A stretch of 64,000 nt of DNA from contig NZ_JACHMZ010000001.1 in NCBI RefSeq assembly GCF_014205165.1, positions 3,516,501-3,580,500 on the forward strand. The letters are read 5' to 3'. How positions within the stretch are numbered: position 1 is the stretch's first letter; the number at the start of each line of letters is the position of its first letter. The notes under the pieces were generated by a model. The model was not told the DNA's origin and searched no databases. It saw nothing but the letters and a program-made list of their open reading frames with translations. A program made the position numbers and the translations under genes. Of the stretch, positions 53,092 to 64,000 are shown piece after piece. This DNA comes from Micromonospora carbonacea. Lineage in GTDB: Bacteria > Actinomycetota > Actinomycetes > Mycobacteriales > Micromonosporaceae.

Positions 53092-53987
53092 CCGGCCCGT
53101 CCCGGCGCGGCCGGTGTCCCGGGCTCGGCGTCCCCGCCCGCGCCGGTGGCGTCGTCGCGGCGGCGGCGCAGCTCCGCGCGGGCGGCCGGCTCGGCCCGGC
53201 GGAAGGTGTGGAAGTGCCCGGGGTGATAGAGGTGCGAGCGGGTGCCGGCGGCGGCCAGCGCCGGCCCGACCAGGAACAGGGTGTGTTTCCACAGCCGGTG
53301 CCGCTTGACGGTGGCCTCCAGGGTGCCGACGGTGCAGCGCGCCACCAGCTCGTCCGGCCACGTCGCCCGGTACGCCACCACGGCCGGGGTGTCCGCCGGG
53401 TAGCCGCCGGCCAGCAGCTCGGCCTGCACCTGCCCGGAGCGGGCGGCGGAGAGGAACAGCGCCATGGTGGTGCCGTGCCGGGCGAAGTCGCGGACCCGCT
53501 CGCCGGGCGGCATCGGCGTCTTGCCGCCTTCGAGGCGGGTGAGGATCACCGACTGGGCCACCTCGGGGACGGTCAGCTCCCGGCCGACGAGCGCGGCGAC
53601 GGCGGTGAACGCGGAGACGCCGGGCACCACCTCGACGGCCAGCCCGAGGGCCCGGCACAGGTCGAGCTGCTCTTGCACCGCCCCCCACAGCGCCGGGTCG
53701 CCGGAGTGGATCCGCGCCACGGTCAGCCCCCGGGCGGCGGCCCGCTCGTAGACCGGCAGCACCCCCTCCATCGCCAGTTGCGAGGAGTCGACGATCTCGG
53801 CGTCGGCGCGGGCGTGGTCGAGCACGTCGGCGTGCACCAGGCTCGCCGCCCAGACCACCACGTCGGCCGCGCCGATCACCCGGGCGGCGCGCAGGGTGAG
53901 CAGGTCGGCCGCGCCGGGCCCGGCCCCGACGAACCACACCTTCCCCGTGGTCGCCGGCGCGCCGGCGGCGTCTCCTGCGGTGCTCAC
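53088..53987 (-). CDS. cobM: Precorrin-4 C11-methyltransferase
   Basis: 299 residues. Tetrapyrrole methylase fold: VWFVGAGPGAADLLTLRAARVI, ASLVHADVLDHA, IHSGDPALWGAVQEQ, VVPGVSAFTAVAALVGRELTVPEV-type motif and FLSAARSGQVQAEL, close to CobM/CbiF. About 40 C-terminal residues are an Ala/Arg-rich extension. GTG at 53987 overlaps cobI by 4 nt. Confidence 0.93.
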   Translation of the reverse strand: MSTAGDAAGAPATTGKVWFVGAGPGAADLLTLRAARVIGAADVVVWAASLVHADVLDHARADAEIVDSSQLAMEGVLPVYERAAARGLTVARIHSGDPALWGAVQEQLDLCRALGLAVEVVPGVSAFTAVAALVGRELTVPEVAQSVILTRLEGGKTPMPPGERVRDFARHGTTMALFLSAARSGQVQAELLAGGYPADTPAVVAYRATWPDELVARCTVGTLEATVKRHRLWKHTLFLVGPALAAAGTRSHLYHPGHFHTFRRAEPAARAELRRRRDDATGAGGDAEPGTPAAPGRAG

Positions 53988-54847
53988 AGCTTGCCTCCCC
54001 GGGTGTCCCGGCGGGCCGGGACGAGCAGCGTCGACAGGTACGGCAGGTCGCCGTCGTCGGGGTCCGCCGGGCCGATCCGCTCCCCGGGCAGGCCGAGCCC
54101 CCGGCCCAGCACCGCCTCGCCGAGGCGGCCCTGCCGGCGCAGCTCGGCCACCAGCTCGGGGTGCCGCCGCCAGCCCTTGTACGCGACGACCGTCCCCGGC
54201 CCGGCCAGGGCGGCGGCGAACAGCTCCGGCCCGGCGGTGGCGGGCAGCAGGGTCAGCGGCTCGCGTCCCTCGCAGAGCACGGTGCCGCTGCGGGCGGCGA
54301 GGTCCTGCATGGCGGTGATCCCGGGCACCGTGGCGACCCGCACCGCCGGGCGCAGCGTGCGCACGCCCTGGGCCAGGTAACCGAAGGTGGAGTAGACGTT
54401 CGGGTCGCCGATGGTGGCGAACGCGACCCGGGCGGCACCGGCGTCGAACGCGTCGGCGACGGCGCGGGCGGCGGCGTCCCAGACGGCCCGGCGGCGGGCG
54501 GTGACGCCGCCCCGGTCGTCGAGGGCGAACGGCAGCCGTCGCACCCGGCCACCGTCCACGTACGACCGGACGGTCGCCTCGGCCCGCCCGCCGCCGTCCA
54601 CCGTCCCCGGGCCGGTCCCGGTCCCGTCGGGACCGGCCGGGGCGTCGGGGCCGGCTGGCGCGTCGGGGTGCTCCGCCATCACCGGGACGAACACCACGTC
54701 GGCCTCGCGCAGCACCCGCACCGCCTTCACGGTCAGCAGCTCCGGGTCGCCCGGCCCGACCCCCACGCCGGTCAGCGTGGGCCCGTCGGGGCGCGCCGCC
54801 GGGGCGGGCCACGACGCAGGGACGGGCCGTGGCCCCGGGGCGGTCAC
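53984..54847 (-). CDS. cobI: Precorrin-2 C20-methyltransferase
   Basis: 287 residues. Motifs: GVGVGPGDPELLTVKAVRVLREADVVFVPVM, FATIGDPNVYSTFGYLAQGV, VPGITAMQDLAARSG, and YKGWRRHPEL. A PDAPAG repeat and a Gly-rich insert lie at about 63-80. It adds the C20 methyl, the first committed step after precorrin-2. GTG at 54847 overlaps cobB by 4 nt. Confidence 0.93.
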   Translation of the reverse strand: MTAPGPRPVPASWPAPAARPDGPTLTGVGVGPGDPELLTVKAVRVLREADVVFVPVMAEHPDAPAGPDAPAGPDGTGTGPGTVDGGGRAEATVRSYVDGGRVRRLPFALDDRGGVTARRRAVWDAAARAVADAFDAGAARVAFATIGDPNVYSTFGYLAQGVRTLRPAVRVATVPGITAMQDLAARSGTVLCEGREPLTLLPATAGPELFAAALAGPGTVVAYKGWRRHPELVAELRRQGRLGEAVLGRGLGLPGERIGPADPDDGDLPYLSTLLVPARRDTRGGKL

Positions 54848-56304
54848 CGGCACGCCTGCACGAGGCGACGGGCGGCGTGCGGCTGGCCGGCCCAGTGGAC
54901 GTGCAGGTAGGAGGCGTGCACCCGGCCGTCGACGAAGCCGTGCGCCGCGCCGTCGAAACGCCACGCCGGGGTGTCGCCGTGGCCGGGGTCGGTGACGGTG
55001 CGGTGGAACTCGTGGCCGCGTACCCGCTCGCCGGCCCGGGTCACCGGGGAGTCGGCGGCGGCCACCGCCTCCCGGTAGCCGAGGGTGAGCCGGCCGGTCA
55101 TCCGGGCGGTCAGGTCCAGCCGCCCGCACATCGGCGCACCGTCGAGGGAGCGGCCCAGGTAGAGCAGGCCGGCGCACTCGGCGACGACGGGCCCGTCGAA
55201 GGCGGCCAGCTCGGCGCGCAGCGCGGCGTTGCCGGCGAGCGCGTCGGCGTGCGCCTCCGGGAAGCCGCCGCCGATCACCACCGCCCGGGTGCCGGCCGGC
55301 AGGCCGGGGTCGCGCAGCGGGTCGAACGGGGCCACGGTCGCCCCGGCCGCCGCGAGGAGTTCCGCGGTCTCGGCGTACGAGAAGGTGAAGGCCGCCCCGG
55401 CGGCGACCGCGACCGTCGGGCCGCCGGTGCGCGCCGGGCCGCCGACGGCGGTGACACCGGCTGGGCCGCCGACGGCGGCGGTACCGGCTGGGCCGCCGAC
55501 GGCGGCGGTACCGGCTGGGCCGCCGACGGCGGCGGTGCTGCCCTGACCGCCGACGGCGGCGACCGGGTCCCAGGCGGGGACGGTCAGCGGCGGGGCGCTG
55601 CGGGCCAGGTCGAGCACCGCGTCGAGGTCGACGGTGGCGGCGACCAGGTCGGCGAGGGCGGCCACGACCGCGAGGGACTCCGGGGCCCGCTCGGCGACCG
55701 GCACCAGACCGAGGTGCCGCGAGGGGGCGGCGACCTCCACGGACCGGCTGACCGCCCCGAGCACCGGCACGCCCACCTCGGCGAGGGCGTCGCGCAGCAG
55801 CGTCTCGTGCCGGGGCGAGCCGACCCGGTTGAGGATCACCCCGCCGACGCGCACCCGCTCGTCGAAGGCGCGCATGCCGAGCACCAGGGCGGCGGCGGAG
55901 CGGCCCTGGGCGGTGGTGTCGAGCACCAGCAGCACGGGGGCGTCGACGAGGGTGGCGACGTGGGCCGTGGAGGCGTACCCCCGGCGGCCGACCGCGCCGT
56001 CGTGCAGGCCCATCACCCCCTCGATCACGGCGACGTCGGCGGGCGTCGGGACGCTCGCGCCGTGGCGCAGCAGCGGCGCGACGCGCTCCGCCCCGACCAG
56101 CCACGGGTCCAGGTTGCGGCCCGGCCGGCCGGCGGCGAGGCCGTGGTAGCCGGGATCGATGTAGTCGGGGCCCACCTTGTGCGGGCTGACGGTCAGCCCG
56201 CGGCGGCGCAGCGCGCCGAGCAGGCCGGTGGCCACGGTCGTCTTGCCGTGCCCGCTGGCCGGGGCGGCGACCACCACCCGGGGCAGCGCCCATCCGGTGC
56301 TCAC
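54844..56304 (-). CDS. cobB: Cobyrinate/hydrogenobyrinate a,c-diamide synthase
   Basis: 486 residues. N-terminal ATPase (APASGHGKTTVATGLL; KVGPDYIDPGYH; EGVMGLHDG) and C-terminal class I glutamine amidotransferase with ECAGLLYLG (catalytic Cys) and a late His in GHEFHRT. Between them, about residues 250-290, five AVGGPAGTA units form an extra linker encoded by 27-nt tandem repeats. It amidates the a and c side chains with ATP and glutamine. GTG at 56304 overlaps cobO by 4 nt. Confidence 0.93.
   Translation of the reverse strand: MSTGWALPRVVVAAPASGHGKTTVATGLLGALRRRGLTVSPHKVGPDYIDPGYHGLAAGRPGRNLDPWLVGAERVAPLLRHGASVPTPADVAVIEGVMGLHDGAVGRRGYASTAHVATLVDAPVLLVLDTTAQGRSAAALVLGMRAFDERVRVGGVILNRVGSPRHETLLRDALAEVGVPVLGAVSRSVEVAAPSRHLGLVPVAERAPESLAVVAALADLVAATVDLDAVLDLARSAPPLTVPAWDPVAAVGGQGSTAAVGGPAGTAAVGGPAGTAAVGGPAGVTAVGGPARTGGPTVAVAAGAAFTFSYAETAELLAAAGATVAPFDPLRDPGLPAGTRAVVIGGGFPEAHADALAGNAALRAELAAFDGPVVAECAGLLYLGRSLDGAPMCGRLDLTARMTGRLTLGYREAVAAADSPVTRAGERVRGHEFHRTVTDPGHGDTPAWRFDGAAHGFVDGRVHASYLHVHWAGQPHAARRLVQACR
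55438..55560 (-). repeat. 27-nt tandem repeats in the cobB linker
   Basis: Four to five copies of a 27-nt unit (core GGTACCGGCTGGGCCGCC) encode AVGGPAGTA-type 9-residue units. Two central copies are identical at the nucleotide level. The insertion lies between the ATPase and amidotransferase domains and keeps frame. Confidence 0.75.
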
Positions 56305-56912
56305 CACTCGATGCCCTTCTGGCCCTTCTGGCCGGCGTCCATCGGGTGCTTGACCTTGGTCAGCTCGGCGACCAGGTCGGCTGCGGCGACCAGGCGCGGG
56401 TCGGCGTCGCGGCCGGTGATCACGACGTGCTGGAAGCCGGGCCGGTCGGCCAGCGTCGCCACGACCTCGTCGACGTCGACCCAGCCCCACTTCATCGGGT
56501 ACGTGAACTCGTCGAGCACGTACAGGCCGTAGCGCTGCGCGGCCAGGTCGCGCTGGATCTGCCGCCAGCCCTCCAGGGCGTCGGCGGCGTGGTCGGCCTC
56601 GCCGCCGCGCTGGATCCACGACCAGCCCTCGCCCATCTTGTGCCAGGCGACCGGCGCGCCCTGGCCGGTGCGCTCGTGCGCCTCGCCGAGGGCGCGGAAG
56701 GCGTTCTCCTCGCCGACCCGCCACTTGGCGCTCTTGACGAACTGGAACACCCCGATCGGCAGCCCGGCGGTCCAGGCGCGCAGGGCCAGCCCGAACGCGG
56801 CGGTCGACTTGCCCTTCATCTGCCCGGTGTGGACGATCAGCAGCGGCCGGTGCCGCCGCTGCCGCGTGGTCAGCCCGTCGGCGGGCACCCGTTCCGGCCT
56901 ACCCTGCGGCAT
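56301..56912 (-). CDS. cobO: Cob(I)yrinic acid a,c-diamide adenosyltransferase
   Basis: 203 residues. CobO/BtuR family: P-loop HTGQMKGKSTAAFGLALRA, QFVKSAKW, GEGWSW, YVLDEFTYPMKWGW and VVITGRDA. Transfers the adenosyl group from ATP to the cobalt. ATG at 56912 has AGGAG 9 nt upstream and overlaps the chelatase stop by 1 nt (TGATG). The C-terminus has a short KVKHPMDAGQKGQKGIEW end, normal for the family. Confidence 0.94.
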   Translation of the reverse strand: MPQGRPERVPADGLTTRQRRHRPLLIVHTGQMKGKSTAAFGLALRAWTAGLPIGVFQFVKSAKWRVGEENAFRALGEAHERTGQGAPVAWHKMGEGWSWIQRGGEADHAADALEGWRQIQRDLAAQRYGLYVLDEFTYPMKWGWVDVDEVVATLADRPGFQHVVITGRDADPRLVAAADLVAELTKVKHPMDAGQKGQKGIEW

Positions 56913-59205
56913 CAGCGCACACTCCTGTCCTGCCGGCTCGTCCCGCCGGCTCTCCACGATCTTGCAGTTGCGGCCCCCGCTTGCAGCGCCTTCGCCCCTT
57001 TCGTCCGGGCCTCAAGTGCAAGATCGCTGTGCGTGAGGGCCGCGAGGGGGTGGTGCCGGGCGTTGAGGTGGGTGGCCAGGCGGCGGGCCAGGTGCAGGCG
57101 GACGGGCCCGGACTCGCAGTCGACGACGACGCACGGCGCGCCGGTGGCGGCGAGCGCCGCCGCCGCGCGGTCGGCCCGCTCCAGCGGGCGGGGCCCGGCG
57201 GTGGCCCGGCCGTCGGTGAGCACCAGCACCAGGGGACGCCGCCTCGGGTCGCGCAGCCGCTCCACCCGCAGCAGCTCGGCGGCGGCGGCGAGGCCCTCCG
57301 CGAGCGGGGTGCGCCCGCCGGTGGGCAGGTCGGCGAGGCGGGCGGACGCGGCCAGCACCGACGACGTCGCCGGCAGCAGGGTCTGCGCCCCGGCCCCCCG
57401 GAACGCCACCACGGCCACCTTGTCCCGGCGCTGGTAGGCGTCGGTGAGCAGGGCCAGCACGGCGCCCTTCACGGTCGACATCCGCTCCCGCGCGCCCATC
57501 GAGCCGCTGGCGTCGACGACGAACAGCACGAGGTTGCCCTCGCGCCCCTCGCGGACCGCCTCCCGCAGGTCGGCCGGGCGCAGCCGCAGCGGCCCGCCGA
57601 CCCGGCCCCGGGCCGCCCGACGCCCGGCGGCGGCGCGGATCGTCGCCGGCAGGTGCAGCGGGCCGGGCCGGCCGGTGCGCGGGGTCCGCGCCCCGGTGGT
57701 GCGGCCCCGGCCGGTGCGGGCCCGCGACCGCCGGCCGGGCACCCCGTCGCCGACGCCGGGCGCGGTGAGCAGCCGGGCCGTCAACCCCGTCCGGGGTACG
57801 GCCACCCGCTGCCGCCCGCCGCCGCCGTCCCCGGGTCGGTCGACCGGCTGGTCGGCGGGCGGGTTCCCGCACTGGGCTGTGGGCTGGTCCCCGGGCTCTC
57901 CGGGAGCCCTGGTGTCGGCGGTCGACCTGGCTGTGCCGTCGCCGTCGTGCCAGCCGCTCGCCGAGCCGCCAGCCGTCGTCCCGTTCCCGGGGCCGTCGCC
58001 TCCCGCCGGACCACCGCCGTCCGGGCCACTCCCGTCGGGACCGCCACCGCCCCCGGGGCCACCGCCGCCATGCGGGCCGCCCCCGGGACCACCACCGTCC
58101 GGGCCGTCGCCGTCGCCGTCGGGGGCGGGCGGGTCGTCGTCGGGGTGGTCGTCGGCGGCCCGCCGCAGCGCCTCGTCGAGACGGTCCTCGTCCAGCCCCG
58201 GGGCGTCGAACGGGTCACGGCGGCGGCGGTGCGGCAGGGCAAGCCGGGCGGCGACCCGCACGTCCTCGGCGGTCACCACCGTCCGGTCCTGCCAGGCGGC
58301 GTGCGCCATCGCGGCGCGGGCGGTGACGATGTCGGCGCGCATCCCGTCCACGTCGAACGCGGCGCACACCTCGGCGATCTGGCGCAGCGCGGCGTCGGGC
58401 AGCCGCACCCGGCCGAGCCGGTCCCGGGCGGCGGCGACCCGCCGGGCCACCTGGGCGTCGGCGGCGGCCCAGCGGGCGGCGAACCCGGCCGGGTCGGCGT
58501 CGGCGGCCAGCCGGCGGCGCACCACCTCCACCCGCACGGCCGGATCGCGGCTGGCGGCCACCTCCACGGTCAGCCCGAACCGGTCCAGCAGCTGCGGGCG
58601 CAGCTCCCCCTCCTCTGGGTTCATCGTGCCCACCAGCAGGAACCGGGACGCGTGGCTGACCGACACGCCCTCCCGCTCGACGTGGTTGCGGCCCATCGCG
58701 GCGGCGTCGAGGAGCAGGTCGACGAGGTGGTCGTGCAGCAGGTTGACCTCGTCGACGTAGAGCACGCCCCGGTGGGCGGCGGCGAGCAGGCCGGGCTCGA
58801 AGGCGCGTACCCCCTCGGCGAGGGCCCGCTCCAGGTCCAGCGAGCCGACCACCCGGTCCTCGGCGGCGCCGACGGGCAGCTCGACCAGGCGGGCCGGGCG
58901 ACGCTCGACGGGCGCGGCGGCGCGGCCCGGACCCGCCGCGCCGGCGGGGTGCGGGCCGTCGGGCGGGCCCGGGTGCGGGCCGTCGGGGCAGGACGGGTCC
59001 GGCGTCGCCGGGTCGCAGGCGAACCGGCAGCCGGCGACCTGGTCGACGGGCGGCAGCAGGGCGGCCAGGGCCCGCACGGCGGTGGACTTCGCGGTGCCCT
59101 TCTCGCCCCGCACGAGGACCCCGCCGATGGCCGGGCAGACGGCGTTGAGCAGCAGCGCGAGGCGCATGTCGGCCATGCCGAGCACGGCGGAGAAGGGAAA
59201 CGCGC

Positions 59206-59209
<4 letters not shown>
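56912..59209 (-). CDS. ChlI-ChlD fusion AAA+/VWA subunit for cobalt chelation
   Basis: 765 residues. N-terminal AAA+ ATPase of ChlI/BchI type (Walker [16 protein letters not shown] Walker [21 protein letters not shown]) then a long Gly/Pro/Asp-rich low-complexity region (about 370-510) and a C-terminal VWA domain with MIDAS motif DASGSMG and TDGRAT. Mg-chelatase-like proteins replace CobS/CobT as ATPase partners of CobN in many actinobacteria. ATG at 59209 overlaps cobN by 4 nt, supporting a CobN partner role. Confidence 0.9.
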
Positions 59210-62925
<3,716 letters not shown>

Positions 62926-63080
62926 GGAGGGCTCCGGAGAGTGACGCACGGGGCGGCGGGCAGGCCGCCTGCGGGCAGGCGTGGGCGCGGGTTCAGCGGG
63001 TACGGCGGGCCTGCGGCCGGCTCACCGGCGCGGGCCGGGGCGCCGGGGGCGCAGCGTGGCGCGGTACGCGGGGCTCGGGC

Positions 63081-63167
63081 TCAGGTGCGGCGACGGGGCG
63101 CGGGCAGGCTGCCGCGCGCCAGCAGGCGGCGACGATGATCGTCGATGTGCGAGACGCCGTGCGTCAT
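63081..63167 (-). CDS. 28-residue ORF between the cobalamin riboswitch and cobN
   Basis: ATG at 63167 with AGGAGG (63178-63173) at 5-nt spacing gives one of the best ribosome sites in the window. The frame encodes MTHGVSHIDDHRRRLLARG followed by a Pro/Arg tail and stops at 63081, 155 nt before cobN. It is His/Arg-rich and not recognised. It may be a leader peptide through which the riboswitch controls translation, or a small metal-related protein. Confidence 0.55.
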   Translation of the reverse strand: MTHGVSHIDDHRRRLLARGSLPAPRRRT

Positions 63168-63204
63168 CGGGTCCTCCTCGGGTGTCCACGCCCTGGGGTC
63201 GCTC

Positions 63205-63390
63205 CGACGGCCGAAGTATCCTGGCTTCCGGATCGACGCTCTCCCCCGGCCTTCCAACCGCAGACACACGGCCGTGACTCACGAGGGGGGATCGCTCCCC
63301 GGTGACAGTGGCGGGACCGCGCCGGAATCGCACCGGCTTCCTTCACTGCCGTCAGGCCGCGAATGCTGCCACACCCGACCGCCGCCGGTC
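63205..63390 (-). promoter_or_regulatory. Cobalamin (B12) riboswitch
   Basis: Read on the minus strand, GGTGCGATTCCGGCGCGG and CCCGCCACTGTCACC (about 63335-63301) form the conserved core of the cobalamin riboswitch, and AAGCCAGGATACTTCGG (63227-63211) is the B12 box. The 3' edge is about 40 nt from the Shine-Dalgarno of the 28-codon ORF. It should switch off the 13-gene cobalamin/cobalt operon when adenosylcobalamin is plentiful. Outer boundaries are approximate. Confidence 0.93.
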
Positions 63391-63602
63391 AACGCCGGAC
63401 TCCCGGCCACCCCACTCCCCTAACGACATCGATGCCTGACAATTGCATCGGGAATCGGATGCGGCGAAAGCAAATGTCGTACGCCGATGGATGCGGGCCG
63501 TTCCGCGCGCATTTCCCCGCCGCCCGCCCCCGGGCTGGCTAGGCTGATTCCGATCATCGCCCGCCGGCGCGGGACGGGACTTGCCCGAAGGGAATCCGAT
63601 CA
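63391..63602. other. Intergenic region with small inverted repeat between cob operon and phosphotransferase gene
   Basis: CGATGC (63430-63435) and GCATCG (63445-63450) form a 6-bp inverted repeat around CTGACAATT. The region must hold the promoter of the cobalamin operon (-) and of the next gene (+), but I see no pair of convincing -35/-10 boxes. Confidence 0.4.
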
Positions 63603-64000
63603 GTGGCGACGCAGGTCATCGTGCTCAACGGCGGCTCCAGCTCGGGCAAGTCCGCGATCGTCCGGTGCCTCCAGCGCGTCCTGCCGCACCCGTGGATCAG
63701 TTTCGGCGTGGACGACCTGATCGACCGGCTGCCGCCGGCCCTGCTGGGCAGCCCCGCCGGGCTGAGCTTCGGCCCGCACGGCGAGGTCGACGTCGGCGGG
63801 GACTTCCTCGCCGTGCAGCACGCCTGGCTGGTCGGCATCGCCGCGATGGCGGACGCCGGGGCGCGGATCATCCTGGACGAGGTCTTCCTCGGCGGCGGCG
63901 CCTCCCAGGAGCGGCTCGGCGGCTACCTGGCCGACGTCGAGGTGCTGTGGGCCGGCGTGCGGTGTCCCCCGGCCGTCGCGGCGGCCCGGGAGATCGCCCG
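63603..64000 (+). CDS. Chloramphenicol phosphotransferase-like protein (3' end outside window)
   Basis: The first 132 residues are visible. P-loop LNGGSSSGKSAIVRCLQ at the very N-terminus, then WISFGVDDLID, and VFLGGGASQERL, and LWAGVRCPPAVAAAREIA. These match the CPT family, which phosphorylates the 3-hydroxyl of chloramphenicol; many relatives are annotated so without proof of substrate. GTG at 63603, AAGGGA about 11 nt upstream. Runs off the window edge. Confidence 0.8.
   Translation, partial: MATQVIVLNGGSSSGKSAIVRCLQRVLPHPWISFGVDDLIDRLPPALLGSPAGLSFGPHGEVDVGGDFLAVQHAWLVGIAAMADAGARIILDEVFLGGGASQERLGGYLADVEVLWAGVRCPPAVAAAREIA

Overview
The window is very GC-rich, uses GTG starts freely, and carries several CBM2-tailed secreted polysaccharide enzymes with Pro/Thr linkers, a CbiX/CobN-type cobalamin operon and an AAGGGGCCCTT-containing intergenic palindrome. 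Together these point to a Micromonosporaceae actinobacterium (Micromonospora-like). This is an inference; no rRNA or other marker gene is present.

Bases 1-17,460: a partial gene and a DHA2 efflux pump, then a long minus-strand stretch. It holds an arabinofuranosidase-type GH43-like enzyme with an AbfB domain, a Bcr/CflA exporter, a GDSL/CE3-like esterase with CBM2, a very large membrane M48 peptidase with a small partner, a membrane-anchored propeller-like protein, a CBM2-tailed PQQ sugar dehydrogenase, a CBM2-PL9 pectate lyase, and a membrane protein plus solute-binding protein pair. Together with the CBM2-GH43 gene at 30,133 this forms a plant cell wall regulon. Two of its promoters have almost the same LacI-type operator placed identically between -35 and -10; two others carry related half-sites.

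Bases 17,660-29,540: a membrane alpha/beta hydrolase and three small membrane proteins, then the most interesting block. A 1,854-residue NLR-like protein (XRE HTH, metallophosphatase-like domain, NACHT ATPase, pentapeptide repeats, about 15 WD40 repeats) is followed by a cupin, a SAM methyltransferase and a TIR protein. The TIR protein carries the same metallophosphatase-like domain, and in both proteins the metal-binding motifs are degraded. I read this as a candidate NLR/TIR immune module in which the shared domain may link sensor and effector.

Bases 30,130-45,830: CBM2-GH43, soluble transhydrogenase (sthA), a copper/heme group (CopC-fusion, PCu(A)C lipoprotein, Dyp peroxidase, CopC, PepSY membrane protein), then a minus-strand group: a 27-codon peptide gene ending in WIEWCW, a TPR protein, an FAD oxidoreductase and an alpha-oxoamine synthase. 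The last four could be a small peptide-derived natural product cluster. A GXWXG/DUF4334 protein follows.

Bases 45,880-63,400: a 13-gene minus-strand cobalamin operon, cobN to cbiX. Almost all its genes overlap by 4 nt. It is headed by a clear cobalamin riboswitch and a 28-codon ORF with a strong Shine-Dalgarno. It mixes early-cobalt (CbiX, CbiD, CbiG) and late-cobalt (CobN plus a ChlI/ChlD fusion) signatures. The window ends inside a chloramphenicol-phosphotransferase-like gene.
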